Source: Flaccisagitta enflata (taxonomy: Eukaryota > Chaetognatha > Sagittoidea > Aphragmophora). Taken from it: 64,000 nt of DNA. The notes under the pieces are model-generated. The model saw only the letters and a program-made list of their open reading frames with translations. It was not told where the DNA came from and ran no database searches. A program made the translations under genes and the position numbers. Shown one piece after another: positions 38,392 to 48,057 of this stretch. The stretch lies in contig OZ231127.1 in assembly GCA_965153355.1 (NCBI GenBank), forward strand, positions 10,664,001 to 10,728,000, read 5' to 3'. How positions within the stretch are numbered: the first letter of the stretch is position 1; every line of letters begins with the position of its first letter.

Positions 38392-39307
38392 TTTTGGGCA
38401 GCGGCTCCAAAGGGGTCGATGACCTATGCTTTCAAACAGGACAAATTTCTCCTCCTCCTCCTTTAACTCCATCGGTCCACCCCCTTCAAAGCTCATATCG
38501 TAGCCTTGAGGCTCAAATCCCATCCTTCAGGCCCAAATCCTGGTCTAGAGGATAAAATACTAGGCTAAATGCCCCAATCCTAACCTCGAGGCTCAAATCC
38601 CAACCTCAAGGCTCAAATTCCAGCCTCAAGGCTCAAGTCCCAGCCCCGAGGCTCACATCCCAGCCTCAAGGCTTCAATCCCACGCTCAAGGCTCAAATCC
38701 CAGCATCGAGGCTCAAACCCCAGCCTGATGCCTCTAATCCCAGCCTCGAGGTTCAAATCCCAGCATCTTTCCTCAAATCACAGTCCCAAGGCTCAAATCA
38801 CAGTCTCAAGGCTCAAATCACCGCCTCCAGACTCAAATCACTACCTCAAGGCTCATATCACTGCCTTGAGGCTCAAATCACCACCTTGAGGCTCTAGTCA
38901 CCACCTTGAGGCTCAAATCACCGCCTCAAGGCTCAAATCACCGCCTTGAGGCTCAAATCACTGCCTCGAGGCTCAAATAACCGCCTCAAGGCTCAAATCA
39001 CCACCTCAAGCATGAAATTACCACCTCGAGGCTCAAATTACCGCCTCGAGGCTCAAATCACCGCCTCGACGCTCAAATCACAGCCTTAAGGCTCAAATCA
39101 CAGCCTCAAGACAGATCACAGCCTCATGGCTCAAATCACAGCCTAGAGGCTCAAATCCCATTATTGATGCTAATATTCAAGCCTAGACCTTCAAAACTTA
39201 CTAAGCATAAGTCATCGGCCCCTTTGGGGCCACTGCCCTTCTCACCATCACACACCCACATATCTTCAGATAGGGACAACGCTTACCATCTAATGCTTCT
39301 GCGACTA
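38392..39307 (-). mobile_element. Head-tail element, type M2, complete, largest core
   Basis: Tail TTTTGGGCAGCGGCTCC, TATGCTTTCAAACAGG and a CTC-rich spacer. A core of about 33 units (38490-39170) starts as GAGGCTCAAATCCCAGCCTC and drifts to CAAGGCTCAAATCACCGCCT. Then ATAAGTCATCGGCCCCTTTG, GGGCCACTGCCC, and head ACCATCTAATGCTTCTGCG ending ACTA. At 916 bp it is the longest copy here. Confidence 0.88.
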
Positions 39308-39716
39308 CAATCAAATCCCGCTATAACGGATCTCAAGGGACTAACAAATTTTATGCGTCAATGCCGGATTGCGTTATTGCCAAAATGACTATCCTCGACC
39401 ATCTTCTTTTCTATCCTCTGTAGCAACTACTGGGCTTTTAAAAACAAATAAAACAACCTTTTGTATTGCAGCCAAATGAAAAGCATTTTGTTTTGAAATT
39501 GCAAAGATCTTGTAAACAAGTAACAAAGACGGGTGGGCAGGGGCCCACAACTCCCCTCCCCTTCTGTCAACACATACCATTTAATATGCTCATTTTTACA
39601 GTCGTTTCATGAATGGACCATAAAAGGGATGAACAGACTGATGAACAATCGCAGAGTTGCGTCCCCAGTTTAAGATTTTTAATAAAACAAGTGTGCCTTG
39701 AAATCAATATTTTCCC

Positions 39717-39991
39717 TTTTGGGCAGCGGCCTCGAAGGGGTTGATGACCTATACTTTGACACATGTGGGTGATTTTGTCCTCCTCCTTCTTATCCTTCTC
39801 CTCATCCCCCCCCCCTCAAATCCCAGTCTCGAGGCCCAAATTCCAGTTTTGAGACCCAAATCCCGGTCTTGAGGCCCAAATCGCATCTTCAAGGCCCAAA
39901 CCCTAGCCTGAGGGCCCAGATTTCAGTCTTGAAGACCAAATATCAGCCGAGAGGTCCAGATCTTAGCCTTGAGGCCCAAATCTCAGCCTCA
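39717..39991 (-). mobile_element. Head-tail element, type M2, head missing
   Basis: Tail TTTTGGGCAGCGGCCTCGAA, TATACTTTGACACATGTGG, CTC/CTT spacer, C-run at 39806-39815 and core units GAGGCCCAAATCCCAGTCTT. The core stops abruptly at CAGCCTCAAG, where the type D element begins. Confidence 0.8.
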
Positions 39992-40201
39992 AGAGGCTTT
40001 GTCCGTTGGTCCACTGCATTGGTCCATTAGTCAATCAGTCCATCATCTCAAGTTAAAAACATAAAAAACGATAAAGTGATAATGCAAACATTATTGTGTG
40101 GGTGTGTATGACGGGGGGGGGAGGGATAATGTGGTGAGGCTCTGGGTTGGATGCCTTTGCGCACTTGTCCGTAACAATATTGTGTTCCCATAACTTGTTT
40201 T
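39991..40201 (-). mobile_element. Head-tail element, type D, outer tail missing
   Basis: Starts AAGAGGCTTTGTCCGTTGG (inner part of the tail; TTTTTAGTCGC is missing), (GTCC)n, ATCTCAAGTTAAAAACA, TGTGTGGGTGTGTATG, GGGGGGGGGAGGGATAATG, TCCGTAACAATATTGTG and head CCATAACTTGTTTT. Confidence 0.72.
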
Positions 40202-40277
40202 AAATTGATCAAGTCAACTGTCAGATGCTCCAAAATAATGGAATCTTATTTATCTTGCACTTTTGCAACTTTGTGGC

Positions 40278-40279
<2 letters not shown>

Positions 40280-40368
<89 letters not shown>
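40280..40368. repeat. (CT)n microsatellite
   Basis: About 89 bp of CT. Confidence 0.98.
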
Positions 40369-40372
<4 letters not shown>

Positions 40373-40654
40373 TCCTTCGATTTAACTAATGATTTCTCGC
40401 CCCTGCCCATTGATGATTTCGCGCTTTTTTTGTCTTTTGGCGGCCACCGTCTGGTATTGGCGGAAGGTTATGTCTGCGGACTGGCCAGTCCATGCGGTAT
40501 TCTTGAATTTTTCTCGTTATATTTGGAGCCGGGTTTTATTTTTTGATTTTTTCAACAAAGAAAGTAAAGAGAAATGGTAGGGGCTTTCTCTTAGCACTCG
40601 TTACAGGCGCATTTCTGTTATTCCCGGATCCGGTATAGCGGGGTTTAACTGTAT

Positions 40655-40781
40655 TTACTTTTTTGGCGTTTTTGAGCTTTTTGAGGTTACTGTTCCTGCC
40701 AGGATGCTCAAGTGACCTTCTCCAGCACTGCACCTGCCCACCCGCACACGACTGGGGTAGCCGTGTATCTGGTCTTGATTA
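40655..40781 (-). mobile_element. Head-tail element, type A, head half only
   Basis: TTTTTTGGCGTTTTTGAGC, GATGCTCAAGTGACCTTC, CCTGCCCACCCGCACACG and head GTAGCCGTGTATCTGGTCTT. It has no (GTCC)n and no tail, and is of the same subtype as 22501-22720. Confidence 0.75.
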
Positions 40782-40971
40782 CTTTCATGAGGTCTTTGAC
40801 CTCACATGCTTTGTTTTAACAATTACTGCAGTGAAACATTTAACCTTTAATGCACCGGACATGACTTCCCTTTTTCGAATGCTGTGGAAAAAATTTCTCT
40901 GCTACTATTCTTAGCCAAAAAACTCTTCTTCGTCTTATCATTCTTCATGTTCAGCATCATCATTACTATCA

Positions 40972-41200
40972 TCATCTTCTTCTTTTTCTTTTTCTTTTCT
41001 CTTTCCCTTTCTTTTTCTTTTTCTTTTTCTTTTTCTTTTTCTTTTTCTTTTTCTTTCATCTTCTCTTTTTCTTTTTCTTTTTCTTTTTCTTTTTCTTTTT
41101 CTTTTTCTTTTTCTTTTTCTTCTTCTTCTTCTTCTTCTTCTTCTTCTCCGTCTTCTTCTTCTTCTACTTCTACTGCTTCTCCTTGTACTTTTTCTTCTTC
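40972..41200. repeat. (TTTTTC)n and (TTC)n tract
   Basis: About 20 TTTTTC units interrupted by ATCTTC near 41058, followed by TTC units. Confidence 0.95.
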
Positions 41201-41212
41201 TTCCATCCAACA

Positions 41213-41516
<304 letters not shown>

Positions 41517-41595
41517 CCAGACCTCTTTATTATGTATAGCGTGCAGCGCCGATGCTTGTAAGGGAAGGGGGCATGTTGGAAGGTTTTGGAAAGAA

Positions 41596-41761
41596 AACAA
41601 GGCCGGATACACTTCCAATACCAGTCGCGGACAGGTGGGCAGGGGTGGAAACGCTGGTTTTTTCACTTTTCGACTCGTGCTCACAGACGGACCAACGGAC
41701 CAACAGACGGACGGACGGACGGTCAAAGCCTCTTATAGAGTTGCTTGTCCGCGAGTAAAAA
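41596..41761 (+). mobile_element. Head-tail element, type B, complete
   Basis: Head AACAAGGCCGGATACACTTC, CAATACCAGTCGCGGACAGG, GTGGGCAGGGGTGGAAACG, CACTTTTCGACTCGTGC, (GACG)n and tail GCCTCTTATAGAGTTGCTTG with TCCGCGAGTAAAAA. The reference copy for type B, 166 bp. Confidence 0.85.
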
Positions 41762-41779
41762 GATGGAAAAAAAAGAGAG

Positions 41780-41888
41780 AACAAGTGACACGGGGTCACA
41801 ATATCGTTGCGGACGGTTGGGCATGGGCATCCAACCCCGAGCCTCAGCCCAACCCCACCCCCAACCTCCTCCCACACGCTCACATTTG
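41780..41888 (+). mobile_element. Head-tail element, type D, head half only
   Basis: Head AACAAGTGACACGGGGTCAC, ATATCGTTGCGGACGG, GGCATCCAACCCCGAGCC and CCCACACGCTCACATTT. It starts 18 bp after the type B tail in the same orientation and lacks the tail half. Confidence 0.78.
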
Positions 41889-42198
41889 TAAGAGTTCTAT
41901 CCGGTCGTTTCCATGGCATTCTGCGCCTTGACTTTTTTCGTAAACAAATCTCCGCCATGCATTTTTAAGAAAACTATAACTAGAAAAGTCTGCCGGAATA
42001 AAGAAAGAAAAAGAGCGCAAAACAAGCTTACCGTAGGTACCGTCCGTAATATTTTTCCATTTATTCTTCTGTATAAAAATTGAAAAACCGCTTGATCTAA
42101 TTATTTGTGAAAGTGTAGGGTAACACCCCAATTCTAGGCTCTTGCAGTGAAACGATGTCTTGCTCATGCAAACTCACATAATATCAACTGAAGCATCA
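41889..42198. other. No confirmed gene
   Basis: A minus-strand frame through 42167-41880 has balanced composition, and a GTAAG donor-like site lies at 42031-42027. No homology is recognised. Confidence 0.25.
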
Positions 42199-42200
42199 AA

Positions 42201-42263
<63 letters not shown>

Positions 42264-42297
42264 AACAACGACAACGACAACGACAACTACAACGACA
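42199..42297. repeat. (ACAACG)n microsatellite
   Basis: About 16 hexanucleotide units with two variants, abutting the M3 head that follows. Confidence 0.97.
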
Positions 42298-42298
42298 A

Positions 42299-42690
42299 AA
42301 CAGGTCACTCAAGACTCTTGAGTCAAGAGCATGTTGTGGTCAGCGATACCCAAAGGAGACAAAGTCCTGAAGAACACTGGGGGACTTTTGTTTGTCTGTC
42401 CATCCGTCCACCCGCCCGTCCGTCCGTCCATCCATCCATCCGTACATCCATCAGTCCCCCCTGACCCTCTCAGGACAAATCTGCCCAGCCTTTAACCTAC
42501 CCCAAACGGCTCAAACCGCCTTCATTGTGAGCCAGATCAGCCAAAGATCAGCTAAAGAATTGCCATACCCAGCCTCCAACCACTGAAAAGGCTCAAATGA
42601 CCTTCGCTATGAGCCAGATAAGCCGATCTAAAGGAAGTTCCCATACCCAGCCTCTAACCACCCAGCAACCGCCTGAGAAGGCCAGGTTTG
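42299..42690 (+). mobile_element. Head-tail element, type M3, tail missing
   Basis: Head AACAGGTCACTCAAGACTC, TGTGGTCAGCGATACCC, a deleted hairpin, GACAAAGTCCTGAAGAAC, ACTGGGGGACTTTTGTTTG, (GTCC)n and CTGACCCTCTCAGGAC. The core is replaced by an about 85-bp duplication around GCCAGATCAGCC and CATACCCAGCCTCCAACC, also present at 44985-45070. The right boundary is uncertain. Confidence 0.65.
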
Positions 42691-42819
42691 TATAGAGTTG
42701 AGTTAGGGAATAAAATCAAAGGGTTTGGGGATGGGGAAAAAATAAAAAGCTTGAATTCAAGGTCGGATACACGGGCCAAGACGGTGCGCCGGGCGCTATT
42801 AATTCTCAGAATTATCCCT

Positions 42820-43030
42820 AGTTCCATCAGACCTATCCCTTGCTCTATCAGACCTATCCCTAGCTCTATCAGACCTATCCCGAGCTCTATCAGGCCTATC
42901 CCGAGCTCCATCAGACCAATCCCGAGCTCTATCAGACCTATCCCGAGCTCTATCAGACCTATCCCCACATCTATCCGACCTATCACTAGACCTCTCCGAC
43001 CTATCCCCAGCTCGATCAGACCTAACCATA
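42820..43030. repeat. Minisatellite, 21-bp unit, 10 copies
   Basis: Unit CTATCAGACCTATCCCGAGC plus T, counted as 21 bp. A multiple of three keeps frames open on both strands (7-residue repeats RPIPSSI on plus, RDRSDRA on minus). Confidence 0.93.
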
Positions 43031-43084
43031 GGGTAATTCAGTGAATGAAATGACAAGTATCATTAACGATGAAGGAACATTTTC

Positions 43085-43165
43085 AAGCATTTTCAGCGAT
43101 TTTTCAATTGAGCGTGACAGACGGATGGACGGACAGACAGAGCCTCTCATAGAGATGCTATGGCA
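43085..43165 (+). mobile_element. Head-tail element, type C, tail half
   Basis: TTCAATTGAGCGTGACAGAC, GGATGGACGGACAG and tail AGCCTCTCATAGAGATGC with ATGGCACATCT. The A5 is missing. Confidence 0.6.
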
Positions 43166-43310
43166 CATCTGGGAATCAACCTAGGACGCACTGAAACTTG
43201 AGATATAGAAATTTACCCGTAGGACAAACTAACCAATCGCATTAGCGTTTCTATTTCAGTTACTACTTGCTTTATTTTTTTTTTAAATCTGGTATGTTTA
43301 ATAACATAAA

Positions 43311-43620
43311 AACAAGCCCGACCGGGCAAAGATGCGTCCGGGCTGTGTCTCATCGTGTATTGATCATGTTACATATGTATGGAGAGAACGATGGACGAAC
43401 AGACGGGTGAAAAGACTCTCAAAACATGTTGGTCGATTATTTGTTTCAGTGTAGGATCTCATCGTGGCCTAAAACAGCCGAGAAACGCGGTTCTTGCACA
43501 GGCGTAACGGACGGACCGACGGACGGACGGACGGACCGACGGACGGATGGACGGACCGACGGACGGACGGACGGACAGACCCTCTTATAGAGATGCGTTC
43601 CTGACGGACGCATCTAAAAA
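43311..43620 (+). mobile_element. Head-tail element, type C, complete
   Basis: Head AACAAGCCCGACCGGGCAAA, GATGCGTCCGGGCTGTGTC, ACAGACGGGTGAAAAG, CATCGTGGCCTAAAACAGCC, GAGAAACGCGGTTCTTGC and (GACG)n (43508-43577). The tail is CCTCTTATAGAGATGCGTTC, then CTGACGGACGCATCTAAAAA. The reference copy for type C. Confidence 0.84.
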
Positions 43621-43724
43621 AGATCTTATATAGCCAAATGGTAGAGTGGTAAATAGGAATGAAGGAAATTCGACTACGAAGTTATGAAAAGGTAAAAAAT
43701 TAGTAACAATCGATTTTTTTTTCA

Positions 43725-43878
43725 GCTCACACAGAATTCCAAATTTGCATAGGAAATCAAAATTTGCATGAAATAAGAACATAGCGCGCTCAGTAACTGA
43801 GTTAGGGATCGCGCTATGTTCATATTTTGTTGAGATTTTGATTTTCTATGCAAACTTGGAATTCTGTGTGGGTTATGG
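43725..43878. repeat. Inverted repeat / cruciform, about 150 bp
   Basis: CTCACACAGAATTCCAAATT, TGCATAGGAAATCAAAAT pairs with ATTTTGATTTTCTATGCA and AACTTGGAATTCTGTGTG. A nested inner pair is GAACATAGCGCG and CGCGCTATGTTC around a short loop. It could be a small MITE of 150 bp. Confidence 0.78.
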
Positions 43879-44140
43879 TAGTATAACAAATTGACATTTC
43901 CACAGTATTTTGTGTAGTTTTTTGACCATGAAATTCATGATTCAAGACGTGAACTGACTTATTATAACTAATATATGCAAAATATATCGATTCAAAGGTT
44001 AGTTGATAATATCCACGCAAAAACTTTTGTCAAATTCAAATTTATGAAAATCATGATTCATCTGGCTTGGGTAGCTGATTTTATGGTAATTTTCAGTGCG
44101 TCCTAGCATATTTCTGAATCATTTCCTGTGATTTTTACTT

Positions 44141-44238
44141 CTTTTCGAGATTTTCAACTTGAGCGTGACAGACCAACCAACCAACAAACCAACCGACATA
44201 CAGCGCTAGTTATAGAGATGCTAAGGCGCACCTAAAAA
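44141..44238 (+). mobile_element. Head-tail element, type C-like tail half
   Basis: TTTTCAACTTGAGCGTGACA, (GACCAACC)n and tail GTTATAGAGATGCTAAGGCG with CACCTAAAAA. The variant tail matches, inverted, the one at 20117. Confidence 0.65.
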
Positions 44239-44437
44239 TAAGAAAGAATTTCTTTGAAGATTTAGCACTATTTGTAATACCAATAAGTAAAATTTGATTA
44301 CTGCAACACAATTCAACACTATTTAAACCAATATTATACTGTTTTATTGCTCTGTGGGGGAGAAAACCGTAGATTTCATAATGCGACGCAACATGTCGCG
44401 GGGAATGAAATCAAAGACAGGGGGGGAGGAATAGAAT

Positions 44438-44965
44438 AACAGGTCGCCCAAGGGCAATATGTGGTCAGCGATACCCATTGCCCTGCTTTGCACGATTGTG
44501 AAATGGAGTGAGAGGGAGCAGGGCAGCGGCCCCGAAGGGGACGAAGTCCTGTAGAACACAGGGGGACTTTTGTTTGTCATTCCGTCCGTCCATCCGTCCG
44601 TTCCCCCCAGGCCCTCTCAGGCCTGAAATCTGCCCTCTCAGGCCGGAAATCTGACCTCTCAAGCCTGAAATCTGCCCTCTCAGGCCTTGAATCTGTGAGG
44701 GCAGATTTCAGGCCTGAGAGGTCAGATTTCAGGCCTGAGAGGTCAGATTTCCGGCCTGAGAGGGCAGATTTCAGGCCTGAGAGGGCAGATTCAAGGCCTG
44801 AGAGGGCAGATTTCAGGCCTGAGAGGGTAAATTTCAGGCCTGAGAGGGCAGATTTCAGGCATAAGAGGGCCTGGGGGGGACGCACGGACGGACGAACGGA
44901 ATGACGAACGAAAGTCCCCCTGTGTTCTACAGGACTTTGTCCCCTTCGGGGCCGCTGCCCAAAAA
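44438..44965 (+). mobile_element. Head-tail element, type M3, complete, giant hairpin
   Basis: Head AACAGGTCGCCCAAGGGCAA, TGTGGTCAGCGATACCC, hairpin arms, GGCAGCGGCCCCGAAGGGGA, AGAACACAGGGGGACTTTTG, (GTCC)n and C-run. The core runs as CTCAGGCCTGAAATCTGCC units to about 44696, then flips to the complementary strand (GGGCAGATTTCAGGCCTGAG) to 44870. Then a G-run, (GACG)n, GAAAGTCCCCCTGTGTTC and tail GGGGCCGCTGCCCAAAAA. From 44521 to 44960 the sequence is one long inverted repeat. Confidence 0.9.
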
Positions 44966-45274
44966 GCCGCTCAATTATATACACTCCTGCAAAAGACTGA
45001 AACCACCTTCAATGACATTCAGCCCAGCAGAGTTACAGAAAATTCCCATAACCAGCCTCTAACTACCCAACGTGAAACGGTGGGGGTTAGACGCCCCCGC
45101 CCACCCATGTGCTACGATATTGGGACCCTGCGTCACTTGTTGCCTTGTAAGTTGAATTGGCCGCTCCAATCAGTTTGGAAAACGAAAAAAAGGCACACAT
45201 TTTTTCATAGTCACTAAGTCAATTAGTCCAGTTTTGTCTCTTTCAGTAACGAGATATTCTAAAAGATTTGAGTC
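44966..45274. other. No gene; type D head fragment inside
   Basis: 44985-45070 repeats the CCAGCCTCTAAC segment of 42299-42690. 45083-45145 is a minus-oriented type D head remnant (CCCCCGCCCACCCATGTG, GGGACCCTGCGTCACTTG). Confidence 0.5.
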
Positions 45275-45551
45275 TTTTTTTAGTCGCGCAGTCGCGCAGT
45301 CGCGTTGTCCGTCGGTCGGTCCATCCATTGGTCGGACCATCCGTTGGTCAGACCATCCGTTGGTCCGTCCATCTGTCACATTTAGCTTTTTTTCATCATT
45401 TAAAGTCATTTTAAGTCATCTTAAGTCATTTTAAGTTATCTAAAATCATTTTATGTCAATTTAGATTTATTCATTTGGTCTTTTGATCTTTTAGTCTTTT
45501 AGTCTTATGGTCTTAACAACCGCACGCGACTGTAAGGTGTTGGCCTTGTTT
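45275..45551 (-). mobile_element. Head-tail element, type A, variant
   Basis: Tail TTTTTTTAGTCGCGCAGTCG, with CAGTCGCG present three times in tandem, (GTCC/GGTC)n to about 45377, an interior of TTTTAAGTCATCTTAAG words, then CCGCACGCGACTGTAAG and head GTTGGCCTTGTT. Confidence 0.7.
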
Positions 45552-45715
45552 GATTGAATGGCGTTTATTGTACACGGGGAAACACCTGTACAAAAGGCCG
45601 GTATGGATTTTAACAACCAGTCAAATTGCTTCTCGAAAAGTACAAAATATTCTTGACAGTATTCAAATAAAATGGCTAACCCGGATGGGCAACATTTAAC
45701 AAGTCTCCAGCTTTT

Positions 45716-45892
45716 GAAAAACAAAAACAAAAACAAAAACAAAAACAAAGACAAAGACAAAAACAAAAACAAAAACAAAAACAAAAACAAAAACAAAAAC
45801 AAAAACAAAAACAAAAACAAAAACAAAAACAAAAACAAAAACAAAAACAAAAACAAAAACAAAAACAAAAACAAAAACAAAAACAAAAACAA
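45716..45892. repeat. (AAAAAC)n microsatellite, about 177 bp
   Basis: About 29 hexanucleotide units with two G variants near 45748. Asn-Lys and Phe-Cys frames are artefacts. Confidence 0.98.
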
Positions 45893-45913
45893 AACAAAAA
45901 ATAAAAGCAAAAA

Positions 45914-46055
45914 CAAAAAGGCCGGATGCACGGCTACCCCAGTCACGTGTGGGTGGGCAGGAGCAGTGCAAGAGAAGGTCACTAGAGAATTCGGGCGGGC
46001 AACAAGCCAACAACAACAAAAACCGACCAACCGACGGAAGCACTCGACGAAAAAA
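45914..46055 (+). mobile_element. Head-tail element, type A, tail missing
   Basis: AAAAAGGCCGGATGCACGGC, CCCAGTCACGTGTGGGTG, GGTCACTAGAGAATTCGGGC and short GACC units at 46024-46035, then the next head follows. No tail. Confidence 0.72.
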
Positions 46056-46057
46056 CA

Positions 46058-46190
46058 AACAAGGCCGGATACACGGCTACCGAAGTCGCCTGCGGGTGGG
46101 CAGGGGCCATGTATGAGGTCACCAGACCGCTTGGGCAGGGGCAGTGAGATCAAAGAAATAAAATCATAAAAAAAACACGAAATGAAAAAA
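46058..46190 (+). mobile_element. Head-tail element, type A, tail missing
   Basis: Head AACAAGGCCGGATACACGGC, GAAGTCGCCTGCGGGTGGG, AGGTCACCAGACCGCTTGGG and an A-rich end that runs into the next head. Confidence 0.75.
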
Positions 46191-46292
46191 AACAAGGCCA
46201 GATACACTGCTACCCTAGTCGCGTGCGGATGGGCAGGAGCAGTGCTGGAGGTCACTAGGGCATCTGGGCAGGAGCTGTATGCTCAAAAAGCT
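46191..46292 (+). mobile_element. Head-tail element, type A, tail missing
   Basis: Head AACAAGGCCAGATACACTGC, CCTAGTCGCGTGCGGATGGG, GGTCACTAGGGCATCTGGGC and GTATGCTCAAAAAGCT, ending exactly where the M3 head starts. Confidence 0.75.
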
Positions 46293-46982
46293 AACAGGTC
46301 GCCCAAGGGCAATATGTGGTCAGCGATACCCGTTGCCATGCTATGTATGTTGATGATTGTAGGTGATGGGTAGCAGGGCAGCGGCCCCGAAGGGGACGAT
46401 GTCCTGTAGAACACAGGGGGACTTTCGTTCGTTCATTCGTCCGTCCGTGTGTGCAGATTTGAGCCTTGAGGCTGGCATTTGAGCTTTGAAGCTGTGATTT
46501 GGGCCTCAAGGCTGGGATTTGGGCCTTGAGGCTGGGATTTGAGCCTTGAGGCTGAAATTTGAGTCTTGAGGCTGAGATTTGAGTCTCGGGGATGGGATTT
46601 GAGCCTCAAGGATGGGATTTGAGCCTTGAGGCTGGGATTTGAGCCTTGAGGCAGAGATTTGAGCCTCGAGGCAGGGGTTGAGCCTTGAGGCTGGAATTTC
46701 AGCCTCAAGAATTGGATTTGAGCCTGGAGGCTGGGATTTGAGCCAGAGGCTGGGATTTGAGCCTGGAGGCTGGGATCTAGGCCTAGGCTGGAATTTGAGC
46801 CTCCCGAGACTGGTTGAGTAGCCTCCAAGACTGGGATTTCAGCCCCAAGGCTGGGTATTGAGAAGCCTCAAGGCTGGAATTAGCGAGAGAGAGGACACTG
46901 CGTGCGAACAAGCCGACGAACAAAAAGTCCCCACTATGTTTCTCTACAGGACATCCACTAGGCCGCTGCCCAAAGCCAAAAA
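46293..46982 (+). mobile_element. Head-tail element, type M3, complete
   Basis: Head AACAGGTCGCCCAAGGGCAA, TGTGGTCAGCGATACCCG, GGCAGCGGCCCCGAAGGGGA, AGAACACAGGGGGACTTTCG and (GTCC)n. The core has about 20 units of GAGCCTTGAGGCTGGGATTT (46450-46880). Then AAAAAGTCCCCACTATG and tail GGCCGCTGCCCAAAGCCAAA. Confidence 0.86.
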
Positions 46983-46987
46983 GTAAA

Positions 46988-47424
46988 TAGTCGCAAAAGT
47001 GTTAGATGGTCAGCGGTACCATGCCCTGCTTATGTAGGTTTGTGCAAGTTGAGGAGAGAGGCAGCAGCCCCAAAGGGTCAATGACCTGCTTTTCACATAT
47101 GGGGGCCTTAGGGCTGGATTGGGGCCTAGAGACTGGGACTTGGGCCTCAAGGCTGGGATTTGGGCCTTGAGGCTGGGATTTGGGCCTTGAGGCTGGGATT
47201 TGGTCCTCCAGGCCGGGATTTGGTCCTCCTGGCTGGTATTTGGGCCTCAAGGCTGGGATTTGGGCCTCGAGGCTTGAATTTGGGCTTGAGGCTGGGATTT
47301 GAGTAGGGGGGGGGGACGGATGGAGAAGAAGAAGAAGAAGAAGAAGAAGAAGAAGAAGGAGGAGAAAATTCCCCATATGTGTGAAAGCATAGATCAACGA
47401 CCCCTTCCAGGCGCTGCTCAAAAG
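46988..47424 (+). mobile_element. Head-tail element, type M2, complete but worn
   Basis: Head TAGTCGCAAAAGTGTTAGAT, GGTCAGCGGTACCATGCCC and CAGCAGCCCCAAAGGGTCAA. The core has about 9 units of GAGGCTGGGATTTGGGCCTT. Then a G-run (47306-47315), (AGA)n spacer, TTCCCCATATGTGTGAAAGC and worn tail AGGCGCTGCTCAAAAG. It starts 6 bp after the previous tail. Confidence 0.82.
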
Positions 47425-47619
47425 AGGACCGACCAACCGACCGACCGACCGACCGACCGACTGATGGACTGAGAAAACACAAACTCAAAAACAAACCATC
47501 ATTAACAACTTCCTTCGACTTGCCTTAGCCGCTATTACTGGTATACTTTTACTAAGATAAAACAGGGCATGAATTAGTGGTAAGGTTTAACGTGCTCGCT
47601 TTGAAAGGAAGAAGATGAA

Positions 47620-47822
47620 GAGGAAGAAGAAGAAGAAGAAGCAGAAGAAGAAGAAGAAGAAGAAGAAGAAGAAGAAGAAGAAGAAGAAGAAGAAGAAGAA
47701 GAAGAAGAAGAAGAAGAAGAAGAAGAAGAAGAAGAAGAAGAAAAAAGAAGAAGAAGAAGAAGAAGAAGAAGAAGAAGAAGAAGAAGAAGAAGAAGAAGAA
47801 GAAGAAGAAGAAGAAGAAGAAG

Positions 47823-47852
<30 letters not shown>
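47620..47852. repeat. (AAG)n microsatellite, about 230 bp
   Basis: AAG tract with a single A-insertion phase slip near 47742. Poly-Lys/Glu and poly-Ser/Phe frames are artefacts. Confidence 0.98.
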
Positions 47853-47855
<3 letters not shown>

Positions 47856-48057
47856 AAGATGAAGAGAAAGGAGATAAAGAAGGAGAAGAATTTCTATGAA
47901 AATTCTGATGATCCCAAATCCCGTTCCGACGATGATGAAGATAATGATGGAGGATTAGGATTAGAAGAATGCAGAAATCGTCAACGTAGAGACTACAAAT
48001 GACGATGATGATATCAAATTGAAATCGCAATCTAAAATCAAGCAAGAATAAGATAGA

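Larger units (their letters stand above)
39306..40653. mobile_element. Possible pogo-like element split by nested insertions
   Basis: Left end TACAATCAAATCCCGCTATA, CGGATC. Right end GATCCGGTATAGCGGGGTTT, AACTGTA, its inverted match over about 25 bp. Between them are a partial M2 copy (39717), a D copy (39991) and a CT tract (40280). No transposase frame is visible. The outer TA matches the usual TA target of this group. Confidence 0.5.

Noticed and set aside
42688-43056. Possible repetitive proteins with RPIPSSI or RDRSDRA repeats
   Set aside because: Explained by a 21-bp minisatellite, open on both strands because the unit is a multiple of three.
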